From Arthrobacter sp. Hiyo8 (GTDB lineage Bacteria > Actinomycetota > Actinomycetes > Actinomycetales > Micrococcaceae), in the NCBI GenBank assembly GCA_001549895.1, contig AP014719.1, forward strand, positions 2,790,001 through 2,854,000: a stretch of DNA of 64,000 nt, given 5' to 3'. A program made the translations under genes and the position numbers. Below the pieces are notes generated by a model that saw only the letters and a list, made by a program, of their open reading frames with translations, was not told the origin of the DNA and ran no database searches. This document shows, one piece after another, positions 49,350 to 59,738 of the stretch (its first letter is position 1; the number at the start of each line of letters is the position of its first letter).

Positions 49350-50746
49350 TTGGCACCCCCACCGCCCTCAGCGGCAAACGTCAGCCAACCCGCCATCGAT
49401 TCACTCGCCGCAAGCAGCCGAATTCCGCACGCTGCCGACCCTGACACGGTCACCCAGCCGATCGCCGTCGTCAACGAACGGCTGCCTTGGCGGCACACCT
49501 TCATTTCCCTCAAAGTACCCAACTTCCGGATCTTCGCCGTAGGCCACTTCGTAGCTGTCATCGCACTCTGGATGCAGAGAATCGCCCAGGACTGGTTGGT
49601 ACTACAGCTCTCCGGATCCGTCACCGCCGTCGGAATAACGGTGGCATTGCAGTTCACGCCGTCGCTTTTCCTGGGCCCTGGGGCGGCATGATGGCGGACC
49701 GCTTCGCCAAGCGACGCATCCTCATCCTGTGCCAAAGCGTCGCGGCCTCCCTGGCTGCCATCCTTGCCGTGTTGGCGTTGAGCCACCACATCGAGGTGTG
49801 GCACGTTTACGTGATCGCTTTTGTCCTGGGCCTCGTGACGGTCCTCGACCAGCCCGCACGGCAGGTCTTCGTCAACGAACTCGTGGGGCCGAAATACCTG
49901 CGCAACGCGATTAGCGTCAACTCCACCACATTCCAGTTGGGCGGCCTCATTGGTCCCGCCCTGGCCGGCGTGCTGCTGACCGCGGTCGGAGCGGGCTGGG
50001 CCTTCGCGGCGAACGCGGTGGCTTGCTGCTCCACGGTCACCATGCTCTTGATGCTGCGCAAGAATGAACTTTATGTCAGCACGCCCGTGCCAAAACGCAA
50101 GGGGATGCTGCAGGAGGGACTGCGATACGCACTCAGCAAGCCCACGATCTACTGGCCGTGGCTCATGGCCGGCTTTGTAGCGGTCTTCGCGATGAGCCTG
50201 CCCGTGCTCCTCGCTGCCTTCGCGGACCACATCTACCATGCCGGTGCCGGCGGCTACGGTTTGCTCAACGCCATGGTGGCCCTTGGCGCGCTCGCCGGAG
50301 CAATCACGTCGGCCCGCCGCCGCCAGTTGCGCCTGCGCTCGGTGGTGCTGTGCGCCGGGATGTATGGCTTGATGCTGTGCCTGGCCGCGTTGGCGCCATC
50401 GATGGTGTGGCTCTCCGCTGCCATGGTCCTCTCCGGATTCTGGTGCCTCATGTTCCTGACCGCCGCCAACCAGCTGGTCCAGGTCAGCGCCAACATGAGC
50501 ATCCGCGGCCGCGTCATGAGCCTTTACATCATGGTGCTCATTGGTGGCCAAGCCATCGGCGGACCCATGATGGGCTGGCTTGCCGAGCACCTGAACCCGC
50601 ACGCTGCACTCTTGGTGTCAGGCGGGGTGCCGGCGCTTGCAGCGGCGACAGTCGCCGTCGTGCTGGCCCGGAAGTCTGAGTTGCGGCTCAAAGTGAATGT
50701 CCGGGACCGACGCCGGATGGTGCGGATCGTCCCGCAGTCGGCGTAG
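49350..50746 (+). CDS. MFS transporter, EntS/MFS_3-like (one frameshift)
   Basis: Reconstructed length 465 residues with 12 expected helices. Start is TTG with AAGGA seven bases upstream. The disordered N-terminus (residues 1-45) is followed by FRIFAVGHFVAVIALWMQRI, and the cytoplasmic loop motif GGMMADRFAKRR comes after one C is restored near 49679 (LGPWGGMMADRF). VLDQPARQVFVNELV and NAISVNSTTFQLGGLIGPAL are typical of the MFS_3 exporter group. The likely role is efflux of a metabolite or drug. It is divergent from the LysR gene, which probably controls it, and ends at a strong bidirectional terminator. Confidence 0.88.
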
Positions 50747-50763
50747 CGGAGTGTCGCCAAAAC

Positions 50764-50804
50764 GCGGCTGAGCCGGGCACCCACAAGGCGCCCGGCTCAG
50801 CCGC
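50764..50804. terminator. Bidirectional terminator between convergent genes
   Basis: A perfect 15-bp inverted repeat, GCGGCTGAGCCGGGC with GCCCGGCTCAGCCGC, with an 11-nt loop, 17 bp after the MFS stop and 20 bp before the end of the convergent dehydrogenase gene. Confidence 0.88.
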
Positions 50805-50824
50805 ATTATGAGGTTACGAGGCGA

Positions 50825-51957
50825 CTACGCCGCGAGGTGCGGGTAGTCGGCTGAGCGCTCTTGGAACTGGAGCACGTCCGGGTTCCGGATGATGCCGTCG
50901 CGGATCTCGATGGCTCGCGAGATTGTTTCGCTGGCGTCCCAGGCCTCGGGGCCCGAAATGACAGTCTCGAGGAACGGCAGGAGCGCCTCGCTGATTTCCC
51001 AGCTGGACGAGTTCCACAGGTAGGACGGGCTGTGGTCCACGGCGTAGTAGTTGATGTGGTCGCCCACCGTGAACATGGGCTCGGCGAACGTCGTGGTCCG
51101 CGCCCAACTGAAGCCCATGCCTTCGTCGCAGGAGACGTCAACAATCAAGCTGCCCGGCTGGAACGCATCCAGGTCCTCGGTCCGCAGGTACGTCAGCGGC
51201 GAGTTCGGATCCTGCAGCGTGCAGTTGACCACTATGTCGGCGGCGGCAAGGAACGGAGCCAGCGGCTTGCGTCCGCGATCGGTAATGACCTCGCTCAGGA
51301 AAGGGGCGTTCTGGTCGTGGTCGAACTGCACTATGCGCACCGAGTGGATGGGCGAACCGACCGCCGCAACTCCGCGGTTGGTCAGCACCTGGACATCGTG
51401 GATGCCGTGCGCGTTCAGGGCTGTGACCGCGCCACGCGCCGTAGCTCCGAAACCAATCACGACGGCGCTCAGCCGCCTCCCGTAGTCACCCGTCGAGCCC
51501 GTCAGGGCAAGGGCATGGATGACGGAGCAGTAGCCTGCAAGTTCGTTGTTCTTATGGAACACGTGAAGCCCGAAGCCGCCGTCGCTGGCCCAATGGTTCA
51601 TCGCCTCGAAGGCGATCAAGGTCAGCTTCTTGTCGATGGCGAGTTGGGTGATGGCCCTGTCCTGGACGCAGTGCGGCCAACCCCAGAGGACTTGCCCGTC
51701 GCGGAGGTCGGCCAGGTCTTCCGGCTGCGGTTTGGGCAGGAGGATGACATCCGAATTCGAGATCAGTTCTTCACGGCTTGCCATGCCACCGACCAGCGGC
51801 TCAAGTTGGCTGTCCGAAAAGCCGAAGCGCTCTCCGTAGCCGCGCTCCAGCCGGATGTGTTGCCGGAGTTCCGGAGCAATGCGCTCCAAGTGCAGGGATG
51901 GACGGGCAGCCGGCGCTCGTCCGGCTTCCGCGATGTCGACAGGATGCCGAGGGTCAT
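50825..51957 (-). CDS. N5-(carboxyethyl)ornithine synthase-like dehydrogenase (one frameshift)
   Basis: Reconstructed length 377 residues. The N-terminus MTLGILSTSRKPDERRLPVH is that of the alanine-dehydrogenase/pyridine-nucleotide-transhydrogenase-like family. One C restored near 51888 joins it to HLERIAPELRQHIRLERGYG. The NAD(P)-binding core is SAVVIGFGATARGAVTALNA, then IVDVSCDEGMGFSWA. Close relatives are annotated as N5-(carboxyethyl)ornithine synthase, which reductively joins pyruvate and ornithine; specificity here is by homology only. A 44-residue basic protein gene lies 17 bp upstream on the same strand. Confidence 0.83.
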
Positions 51958-51974
51958 GGCGCCTATATGGCCGC

Positions 51975-52109
51975 TCACTTTTTGTTGCCGGTTGCCGGCT
52001 TGGCCACCGTGGTTGCGGAGGACTCTGAAGCCCTCTTATCCGCGCGCTTTTCTTTGATGGATTTGCCGGATTTTTTCGATGCAGCTTGGCGAGGTGATTT
52101 GTCAGCCAT
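51975..52109 (-). CDS. Small conserved basic protein, 44 residues
   Basis: MADKSPRQAASKKSGKSIKE continues KRADKRASESSATTVAKPATGNKK. Very Lys/Arg/Ser-rich and likely disordered. Similar short MADKSPRQ proteins are, as I recall, widespread in actinobacteria and have no assigned function. AGGGAGCG precedes the ATG at good spacing. It is easily missed by gene finders because of its size. Confidence 0.78.
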   Translation of the reverse strand: MADKSPRQAASKKSGKSIKEKRADKRASESSATTVAKPATGNKK

Positions 52110-52194
52110 GATCGCTCCCTAGAGCAGAGCCGAAATGGCTCCTAGCTCCTGACGATACACCCAAGGGCTTGGGCACCTTGTATCAGGGCAGAAA

Positions 52195-52268
52195 TGGAGC
52201 GGGCGACGGGAATCGAACCCGCGTATCGAGCTTGGGAAGCTAGCGCTCTACCATTGAGCTACGCCCGC
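52195..52268 (-). tRNA. tRNA-Gly (anticodon CCC)
   Basis: On the minus strand GCGGGCGTAGCTCAATGGTA begins a full cloverleaf. The anticodon loop is TTCCCAA (anticodon CCC for GGG codons), the T loop is TTCGATT, and the acceptor closes GCGGGCG/CGCCCGC. The 3' CCA is encoded. The anticodon stem has one T-C mismatch. Confidence 0.95.
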
Positions 52269-52472
52269 ATTGCTCCGCAAACCAGCCGGAGCAGATCCCA
52301 GCTTAGCGCAGATGGCGCGCTGATCCGGACACAGACTCACCGGTATCACGGTCTCATCAAATTCCCTGCCGGGCTCGTAAAGATTCGGTTAAGGCTCGAC
52401 GTGGGTGTGTTGCGCTGCGCCACGCCTGACTATTCTGTAGCAGTTAGCTGCTGTGTCATGGGGAACCCGGCT

Positions 52473-52951
52473 ATGTCCAAGAGCCGTACGCCGAAAGAGG
52501 ATTCCGTGGCATTTGCAGAGCATGAAGTACTCATTGGTCGCGACGCCATGACCGTTTACCAATTCCTGGTGGACGGGCTCAACAATCCCCTGTGGCGCAG
52601 TGGAATCCGCAGCATTTCCCTCCGTTCCGGACATGCCGGCGAAAAAGGCGCCGTTTACCAGCAGACTTTGGCGGGGCCGGGCGGCGGCCGATCGCGGCTG
52701 ACTTCCAAATCACTGAAGCCAGGCCGGGCGCCGAAGTGCGCTTCGCCGTCGTTGCCGGTCCTGCGCGGCCCACCGGCGGCTACTACCTCAGCACCGAGGG
52801 GCCCAATACCCGCCTGCGGTTCGCGCTGGAGTACCACCCCAAAGGCTTGCAGAAACTCATGAACGGCATGATCCAGAAGACCATGGAAGAGGAAGTCGTC
52901 CAGCTGGAGCAGCTCAAGTCGGTCATCGAGGAGCAAACCTCCGAGGCTTAG
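52473..52951 (+). CDS. SRPBCC-family protein (one frameshift)
   Basis: Reconstructed length 159 residues, START/Bet v1-like fold. MSKSRTPKEDSVAFAEHEVL, then IGRDAMTVYQFLVDGLNNPLWR is the first strand and helices. FQITEARPGAEVRFAVVAGP, TGGYYLSTEG and LRFALEYHP are the antiparallel sheet, and the long C-terminal helix is LMNGMIQKTMEEEVVQLEQL. A G missing near 52680 splits it; one base gives GPGRRPIAADFQI. Proteins of this fold bind small hydrophobic ligands. GGGGA precedes the ATG at 52473. Convergent with the CAP/FG-GAP gene. Confidence 0.82.
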
Positions 52952-52958
52952 GGCCCAG

Positions 52959-54730
52959 TTACTGCGCCAGCTTGAGTCCGCCCAAGCCGGTGACCGGAGT
53001 GCTCGGCGTCGTGAGGCGTCCGCCGGTCAGGTCCCAATATTCGATCGTTCCGTTGCTCAGGAGGCCCGCGATTCCAGTCGTGTTGAGGCCCGTGACACCG
53101 TTGAGCGAGCGCAATCCGGAGTAGTCCGTCCATCCGGTTCCCACTACCAGCCTAGCCTCCGACTTCGGCGTGGTGAGCCCGGAGCCGCGGTAGAGGCGCA
53201 GGTTCCCGTTTGCTTCCACGGCCAGCAGGTCCTGGAAGCCGTCGGCGTCGTAGTCCACCATGCTGAGCCGGATGGCACTGACGCCCGTGCCCACTTGAGT
53301 CCGCCCCACCATGGCGGTTAGCCCCACGTTCCGGTACAGGTAAAGCGCGCCGCTGGAATCAATGGCGAGGATCTGCGGGAGCCGGTTGTTGCCGCACCAG
53401 ATGCCACGGCCATGGTCATCGACTGCCAACCCGATAGGCCCAACACCACTGGGCCTTGAACCCTCCGCTCACCACGCCGGGGTAGAGGAGGAGCCTGCCG
53501 TCCAGCATCTGGACGAGGACATCGATCACGCCGTCGCGGTCCCAATCAGTGGTCATCACTTCTTTCGCCCCGGCGAAACCGGTCCCGACTGTCCGGGCAG
53601 GACCGAACGTGCCGTTGCCAAGTGCAGGGTAGTCCCTCAGGTTTCCCGAAGGGTCGACGGCGACGAGGTCACCTGCGCTGCGGATGGCTGCCGCACTGAG
53701 GTCCAGCGTGGGCGGCTCGTGCTTCACGATGGGGTCGCAGACCGTCGGTGGCGGAAGTTGGGGAGGGGCTGTGCCCGCGCCCGGGCTGTTGACTGTGCCG
53801 GCGGGCAGAGTCGTGTAGCCGAAGAGATTGACCACGCCCCACATCGTGTAGCTATTGGGGGTGGTTTGGTAGTTGCCGTCCGTGAAAGTGATGCCGACGC
53901 CAATCACGTTGAGACGTGGATCACGCAGCAGTGCGTCGTGGGCGGGCGAGCTTTTCCACCATTCGACAAGCTGGGCGGCATCCCGATCCCAGCGGACAGC
54001 GATGACTTCACCTGCGCCGTTGTTGGGGTTCAAGGCCCTGGGATCGGTCCAGAAGTTGGGGCGGTGTTCAATCACTTGGCGGCTGGCGATGTTGTTGGAC
54101 CAGTCCTGCGAAAGACTGGACACCGTGGGTTGTACTTCACCGGGTTCAAGCCAAGCGACGTCCTGTAGGCATTGATGGCGTTGAACACGGCCAGAACCTG
54201 GGCGGAATTGTCGTCATTGACCAATGCTTGCGCCGAGACGAGCGGGACGGCCGCGGGGGAGGATTTGGTCGGGGCTGGAGCCGGATCCGGCGGCGGGACG
54301 TCCCTGCGGCGCCGGGAGCGGGTCCGGGCGGAAGCCGGCGGGATGGAGGGCACCGGGGCGGCCGGCCGCTGCCTGGGGTGACGTGCCGTTGCCTGGGGCG
54401 ACGGGGGGCTTGCCTGCGCGGGCGAGGCCGCGGCTTGGACCGTTGACGCGGTGCCCGCAGCAGCGGGTGCCGCTTGAGCGGGGGCGGCCGCTGCTGGTGC
54501 TGCGGGGTGGCAGTTGGTGACCCCGGCGCAGGTGCGGCCTGTGGAAGGCCGGATCCCGACGGCGGTGCGGACGCCGTCGTCGTACTTTCAGCGCTTGCGG
54601 TGGTGTTTGAGATGGAGGGGGCGGCAGTTTCGGAGGGCAGGGCCGGGACGGTTAGCGGTCCGGAGGCAGGGGCCATCACCGTGAGAAGGCAGGCCACCAC
54701 TACGGCAACGGGCACCGCAATTCGTCTCAA
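52959..54730 (-). CDS. Secreted CAP-domain protein with FG-GAP/VCBS-like repeats (at least four frameshifts)
   Basis: Reconstructed length about 590 residues. It opens with a signal peptide (LRRIAVPVAVVVACLLTVMA) from a TTG after GGGGAAACA. An Ala/Pro/Thr-rich linker of over 100 residues follows. The CAP/SCP domain spans AVFNAINAYRTSLGLNPVKY, SSLSQDWSNNIASRQVIEHR and LRDPRLNVIGVGITFTDGNY, with the VNLFGY end. From about residue 330 come FG-GAP-type blades such as VMTTDWDRDGVIDVLVQ, RLSMVDYDADGFQDLLAVE and TGIAGLLSNGTIEYWDL with Asp-rich calcium loops. Breaks are near 54494, 54127 and two near 53445. Likely a surface adhesin or wall-associated enzyme; the start is approximate. Confidence 0.75.
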
Positions 54731-54863
54731 TGTTTCCCCAGATTCGCATCGTGCCACCGTTCCCAAATTCAACAGCGGTAACGGCAGTCTATGTGGTGCA
54801 CTATAGTCCCATGCGCCACTCCGGCACCACGGGGTACGGGGTGGATACGGTACTTTTGATCCT

Positions 54864-55438
54864 GTGCTGATCTCTGACCGCGACATACGTGCCGAAATCG
54901 ACTCCCGACGTATCGTCCTGGAGCCCTACGACCCCGCGATGGTTCAGCCGTCCTCGGTGGATGTGAGGATTGACCGCTTCTTCCGGCTGTTCGACAACCA
55001 CAAATACGCGCACATCGACCCCTCCGAGGAGCAGCCTGAGCTGACCCGCCTGGTTGAGGTGGAGGGCGACGAACCCTTCATCCTGCACCCGGGCGAGTTC
55101 GTGCTCGGTTCAACGTACGAGACCGTGAGCCTGCCGGACGACGTCGCCGCACGCCTTGAAGGAAAGTCTTCGCTGGGGCGCCTCGGCCTCCTGACGCACT
55201 CCACGGCCGGCTTCATCGACCCGGGTTCTCAGGCCATGTGACCTTGGAGCTGTCCAACGTTGCCACGTTGCCCATCAAGCTGTGGCCCGGCATGAAGATC
55301 GGCCAGTTGTGCTTCTTCCGGCTCTCCTCGGCGGCTGAGCATCCCTATGGTTCCGGCGGATACGGCAACCGTTACCAAGGCCAGCGCGGCCCCACCGCGA
55401 GCCGCAGCCACTTGAACTTCCACCGGACGACTGTCTAG
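54864..55438 (+). CDS. dcd: dCTP deaminase (one frameshift)
   Basis: Reconstructed length 191 residues, the standard size. GTG start: [20 protein letters not shown], then [58 protein letters not shown] and, after one G restored near 55222, [20 protein letters not shown]. The C-terminus is [20 protein letters not shown]. The enzyme deaminates dCTP to dUTP in thymidylate synthesis, and some actinobacterial forms are bifunctional and go on to dUMP. A split dcd in a free-living bacterium is not expected, which supports a sequence error. Confidence 0.94.
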
Positions 55439-55462
55439 CCCCTGCCTGCTTGGGTTTTCCAA

Positions 55463-55555
55463 GACGCTCGCTCAGATATGTGGGCAATAGCGGAGACGCT
55501 CGCTCATCATGTGAGCGAGCGTCCAAAGGAAACGCCCCAAAAGTGAGCGAGCGTC
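55463..55555. repeat. Inverted and direct repeat units with 32-bp period
   Basis: GACGCTCGCTCA occurs at 55463-55474 and 55495-55506, and its complement TGAGCGAGCGTC at 55512-55523 and 55544-55555. Each pair is exactly 32 bp apart, and the inner two form a perfect 12-bp hairpin with a 5-nt loop. The unit and the 32-bp spacing match the array at 12728-12967. It lies between the ends of convergent dcd and the antiporter gene. Confidence 0.9.
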
Positions 55556-55571
55556 GGGGAACGGCCGATGC

Positions 55572-56772
55572 TCACGCCTCGAAGGACGCAATAGGCTCGG
55601 AGGCCTTCGGTTTGCGTGAGGACTTGCGGAAGGCCTTGACCGTCGGTTCCACGAAGCGGGCTGCGAGCGGTCCGATGATGGCCATGAGCAGCACATACGC
55701 GGTAGCGAGGGCGGCAAGCTCGCGCGGTACGACTCCCGAGGCCACGGCCAGGCCTGCGATGACAATGGAGAATTCACCGCGGGCGATCAGGGCGGCTCCT
55801 GCGCGGAAACGGCCGGGAACGGCGATCCCTGCCCGCTTTGCCGCCCAGAATCCGGTCAGTACCTTGGTCACGGCTGTCGCGAGTGCAAGGAGCAGCGCCC
55901 AGCCCAGGACCGGCGGGATGCTGGACGGGTCCGTGTTGAGGCCGAAGGCTACGAAGAAGATGGCCGCGAAGAGATCCCGGAGCGGTTCAAGGATCCGCGT
56001 CGCGTTGTGGGCCGTTGCCCCCGAAATGGCAATGCCCAGCATGAACGCCCCCACGGCCGCGGAGACCTGGAGGGCGGACGCGATGCCGGCCACCAAGAGC
56101 GCGGCTCCGAGGAGATTGAGCAGGAAGACTTCGGAGTTTTCGCTGTGCACGGCCTGGGATACCCGGTGGCCGTGTTTGAGGGCCACCACCAGCACCAAGG
56201 TGACCACGGCCAGCGCAATACCCACCGTCTGGAGCCCGCCCAGGAAGCCCACGCCTGCGAGGATCGCCGTCAGGATCGGAAGGTAGATGGCCATGGTGAG
56301 GTCTTCGAAAACCAAGATGGCCAGCACCACCGGCGTCTCACGGTTACCGATCCGGCCGAGGTCCGTGATCACCTTCGCGGCGATGCCGGAGGAAGAAATA
56401 TAGGTGACACCGCCCATGACGATCGCCCGACAAGCCCCAACCGAGCCACACGGCGATGCCGGCACCCGGAAGAAAGTTCAACACCAGGTCCAGCACTCCG
56501 GCTTGCCACGAGCGCCTCAGCCCCGTGACGAGTTCCGCCGCCGTATATTCCAAGCCGAGCATCAACAGGAGCAGGATGACACCGATTTCGCCGGAAAGAT
56601 GGGCGAACTCGTGCATGCCATCCAGTTTGATCAGTCCACCCGCCCGAACGCCAGTCCCCCACCAAATAGAGCGGAATGGGGACATGCCGATCCTGCCGGC
56701 CAAGCGAGCCAAGAGGCCGAGACAGAAAACGACTGCGCCCAGCTCAATGAGGGTCAGGGCCAGGGGGTCCAT
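55572..56772 (-). CDS. CPA2 cation:proton antiporter, Kef/KhtU-like (several frameshifts)
   Basis: About 400 residues with 11-12 helices. LIELGAVVFCLGLLARLAGR is the first helix, then IKLDGMHEFAHLSGEIGVIL, YISSSGIAAKVITDLGRIGN, VLAILVFEDLTMAIYLPILT (the conserved acidic ED helix), VGAFMLGIAISGATAHNA and RAGAALIARGEFSIVIAGLA. Several bases seem missing at 56640-56690 (restoring PIPLYLVGGLAFGAGG keeps the frame) and near 56435 at LSGAIVMGG. There is no cytosolic RCK domain; that function is supplied by the gene 5 bp upstream. Likely K+/H+ exchange in pH and osmotic control. Confidence 0.85.
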
Positions 56773-56777
56773 GAACG

Positions 56778-57260
56778 TCAGCCGTTGCGCAGAATGGCAG
56801 CCGCAGAGTCAAGACCTTCCTGCGTACCGACAGCCACCAGCAGATCACCCGTGTGAAGGACGACGTCGGGAGCCGGTGAGGGAACCACTTCGCCTTCGCG
56901 CATGATCGCCACGATCGAGACACCACTGCGGGTGCGGATCTGGGCTTTGCCCATGGGCTGGTTGTTGAAAGGGGAGTCAGCGGTGATGGAGAACTGCCGC
57001 GTGACAATGCCGGGGATTTCCTTGTGGGCTTCGGCCAAACGCATGGCGATGTGCTGACCGCCCAGGAGGTTGCCCAGGGCGGCGGCTTCGTCTGCGGTCA
57101 ACGGGATGGATGCCTGGCAGGTATCGGGATCGTCCCACGTGGAGACGAAAAGCTCGGTCTCACCCTCCCGCATCTCGACAACACCGATCCGGCGTCCCGA
57201 GGCCGTGATGAAATCCTTGCGGACCCCGAGGCCTGGAAGTTCTGTCTCATCCACGTTCAT
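56778..57260 (-). CDS. TrkA-C (RCK_C) regulatory subunit of the antiporter, KhtT-like
   Basis: 160 residues, intact. The N-terminal half (MNVDETELPGLGVRKDFITA, GRRIGVVEMREGETELFVST) matches the KhtT N-terminal domain. The C-terminal half (IRTRSGVSIVAIMREGEVVP, DVVLHTGDLLVAVGTQEGLD) is an RCK_C/TrkA-C domain that binds nucleotide or divalent cation ligands. It is translated just before the CPA2 antiporter gene, five bases apart, the same order as khtT-khtU in Bacillus, where the soluble subunit gates the antiporter. Confidence 0.9.
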   Translation of the reverse strand: MNVDETELPGLGVRKDFITASGRRIGVVEMREGETELFVSTWDDPDTCQASIPLTADEAAALGNLLGGQHIAMRLAEAHKEIPGIVTRQFSITADSPFNNQPMGKAQIRTRSGVSIVAIMREGEVVPSPAPDVVLHTGDLLVAVGTQEGLDSAAAILRNG

Positions 57261-57336
57261 ACGTCCACCCTAGCCCTCTTGAAGGGGCGGCGGAATGATG
57301 CCACTCGGGCCGTCGCGCAAAGCGGCCCGCGCCTTT

Positions 57337-58121
57337 CTAGGGGGCCAAAGCCAGGCCGCGCGCGGCGTCGTCGTAGTACTCGCGGTTAGCCAATCCGGAC
57401 GCTGCCGCCTCGTCGAGAACCACCACGGCGTCGGCATGCCATTGCAAGATCGAACCCGGGCACGACGCCGTCAGAGGGCCCTCGACGGCGGCAGCGACCG
57501 CGGCGGCCTTCGCGGCGCCGGTGGCGATGAGCACCAGCCGGCGCGCCTCCAGCACGGTCCCCAATCCTTGGGTGATGCAGTGGGTCGGGACGTCGCCGTC
57601 GTGCTCGAAGAAACGGGCGTTGTCCAGCCTCGTGCGGGCCGTGAGCCGCTTCAAACGGGTCCGCGAGGACAGCGAGGATCCGGGCTCATTGAAGCCCACA
57701 TGGCCGTTGGCGCCGATGCCGAGGATCTGCACGTCGACCCCGCCGGCGGCAGCTATGGCGGCGTCGTAGGCAGCCGCTCCCGCTTCGAGCTCGGCCTGGG
57801 TGGCGCCGCTACCGTCGGGACATTCAGCCCGGCCATGGGAAGCCCGATGACTTCGCAGACCTCGCGGATCAGGACCTCGCGGTAGGACTGGACATGTCCA
57901 GCCGGAAGGCCCACATATTCGTCCAAGGCGAATCCCTTGGCGGCCGAGAAATCCACGCGTCCCGCAGCGGCCGCGGCTGCGAGCTCCGCATACAGTCCCA
58001 GCGGAGACGAACCGGTGGCCAGCCCCAGTACTGGTCCCGCGCCCGCAGGGAGTCCTGAGAGGACGGCTTGGGCGGCGGCCGAAGCAGCCGATTCCGGAGT
58101 GGGCGTGACAATGACTTCCAT
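57337..58121 (-). CDS. nagB: Glucosamine-6-phosphate deaminase (one frameshift)
   Basis: Reconstructed length 261 residues. MEVIVTPTPESAASAAAQAV, LGLATGSSPLGLYAEL (sugar-phosphate loop), FALDEYVGLPAGHVQSYREV (catalytic Asp), and ILGIGANGHVGFNEPGSSLS (catalytic His and second Asp/Glu region). One C restored near 57826 joins the parts as VPDGSGATQAELEAGAAAYD. It converts glucosamine-6-phosphate to fructose-6-phosphate and ammonium. It is the last gene of the rok-GH3-nagB operon, 35 bp after the GH3 gene. GAAAGTTGCC precedes the ATG. Confidence 0.93.
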
Positions 58122-58156
58122 GGCAACTTTCTGTCGATGGATTGGGCGTGGTGCGG

Positions 58157-59677
58157 TCAGGCTTTGGCAGTGCCGTTCAGCAGCGCCGTCAGGGCCTGGG
58201 ACACCGTGAGCGACGCACCATAGGTGACGATGTCCGCCCCGCCGCGCGGCCAGCCGCACTCGACGGCGATCACCGCGTGCCCCTCGGCCCTCAAGCGGGC
58301 GAAGACGGTCCACAGCGGGTGTTCGGCATCCAGGCCGCGCCCGACGACGGCGACCCGCGCGCCGTCGGGCACCTCGCCTTCGCGGACCACTGCCGAAGTT
58401 GTGGCAGCGGGGCCCAAGGCACGCGGCCGACCGCGAAATTGGACCCGGTTTCGACCTGCACGATCGCCACGGGTTCCTCCCGCGCCAGCCACCTTTCGGC
58501 GGCTTCGGACACCTCGAAGGCCTCGGCGATGCGCTCCCCGTCGAGCGCCTTCGGCTCGGCAGGCACGCCGGACAGCTGCGGCTGGCCGGGCAGGCCGAGC
58601 TGGCCCCTGATGGCAGCTTCCTGGATTTCCGCGGCACCCGCGGCCGGGAACCGCGAGGACAGTGCTTGCGTGCGGGCAACAGCGTCTGCCAGACGTTCCA
58701 TGGGCAGCCGCCCGTCGCCAACGGCATCGGCGATCGCGGTGATCGTCTGTTCGAAGAGGCCGGTCCGGTCTCCGAACCAAGGCACAGCAGGTCCGCCCCG
58801 GCGATCAGTGCGCGGACGGCTGCTTCCGGAATGCCGGTCTGGGCGGACGCGCCGGCCATGTCCAGGGCGTCCGTGATGATGACGCCCTCGAACCCCATGT
58901 CACGGCGCAGCAGGTCCTGCAGGATGCGCGGAGAGAACGTGGCGGGGTGGTCCGGGTCCAGGGCTTCGACCAGGATATGGCTCGTCATGACGGTGGCCCC
59001 GCGAGCCGCGACGAGCGCGCGGAACGGGACCAGTTCGCGTGCGTCCAGGGTGGCGGCGTCGGCCGTGACCCTAGGGAGCGCCAGATGGGAGTCTGTGGTG
59101 GTGTCGCCGTGGCCCGGGAAGTGCTTGGCACAGGACGCAACACCGGCGTCTTCGAGTCCACGGATCCAGGCGGCGGTATGCCGTGCCACCAGGCCCGGTT
59201 CGGCCCCGAAGCTACGCACGCCGATCACGGGATTGTCCGGAGCGGAATTGACGTCGGCATCCGGGGCCAGGTTCAAGTTGATGCCCAGGCCTGCGAGCTC
59301 GTGGCCGATGGCGCTGGCGCTGGCGGCGGTCAGTTCGACGTCGTCCAGACGCCCCAGCACCGCGTTCCCGGGCTGCGTCGATCCCGTGAGGTAGTGCAGC
59401 CTCGTGACATCGCCGCCCTCTTCATCGACGGCGATGAGCGTGTTCGGGGAATGCGCGCGGAGCCCGGCGCAGAGCTCGCGCAACTGGACGGGGGACGCCA
59501 CGTTGGTGCCGTAGAGGCACACAGCCGCCAACCCGGCGTCGTACGCTTCAAGGATCCAGACGGGGACGGCGATGCCGGTAAATCCGGGCATGAGGGTGCC
59601 TGCCGCGAGACGGCGGAGGTGGGCGCGGGCGGCCCGGTCGCAAGAGAGTGGGTAGCGGGGGACTGAATCGTGTCCAT
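58157..59677 (-). CDS. Glycoside hydrolase family 3, beta-N-acetylhexosaminidase type (three frameshifts)
   Basis: Reconstructed length 507 residues. It has no signal peptide, so it acts in the cytoplasm. GH3 blocks: LIAVDEEGGDVTRLHYLTG, LGINLNLAPDADVNS, the NagZ-type acid/base loop CAKHFPGHGDTTTDSHLALP, and the nucleophile region GVIITDALDMAGAS. The Lys-His...Gly-Asp/His motif marks N-acetylglucosaminidases. Missing bases are inferred near 59660 (CCC after MDTIQSP), 58780 and 58415. The C-terminal 150 residues form an extra alpha/beta domain (RVAVVGRGLDAEHPLWTVFA). AAGGAG precedes the ATG at 59677. It likely releases GlcNAc from muropeptides or chitin fragments for NagB. Confidence 0.87.
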
Positions 59678-59738
59678 GTCCGGCTCCTTCGAAGGGATGC
59701 TTGGTCTGTAGTCAGGGTTGGAAACGGCGGGGCGGCAC

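Noticed and set aside
52194-52472. Coding sequence starting MERATGIEPAYRAWEASALP
   Set aside because: This is the antisense translation of tRNA-Gly; the real gene starts at 52473.
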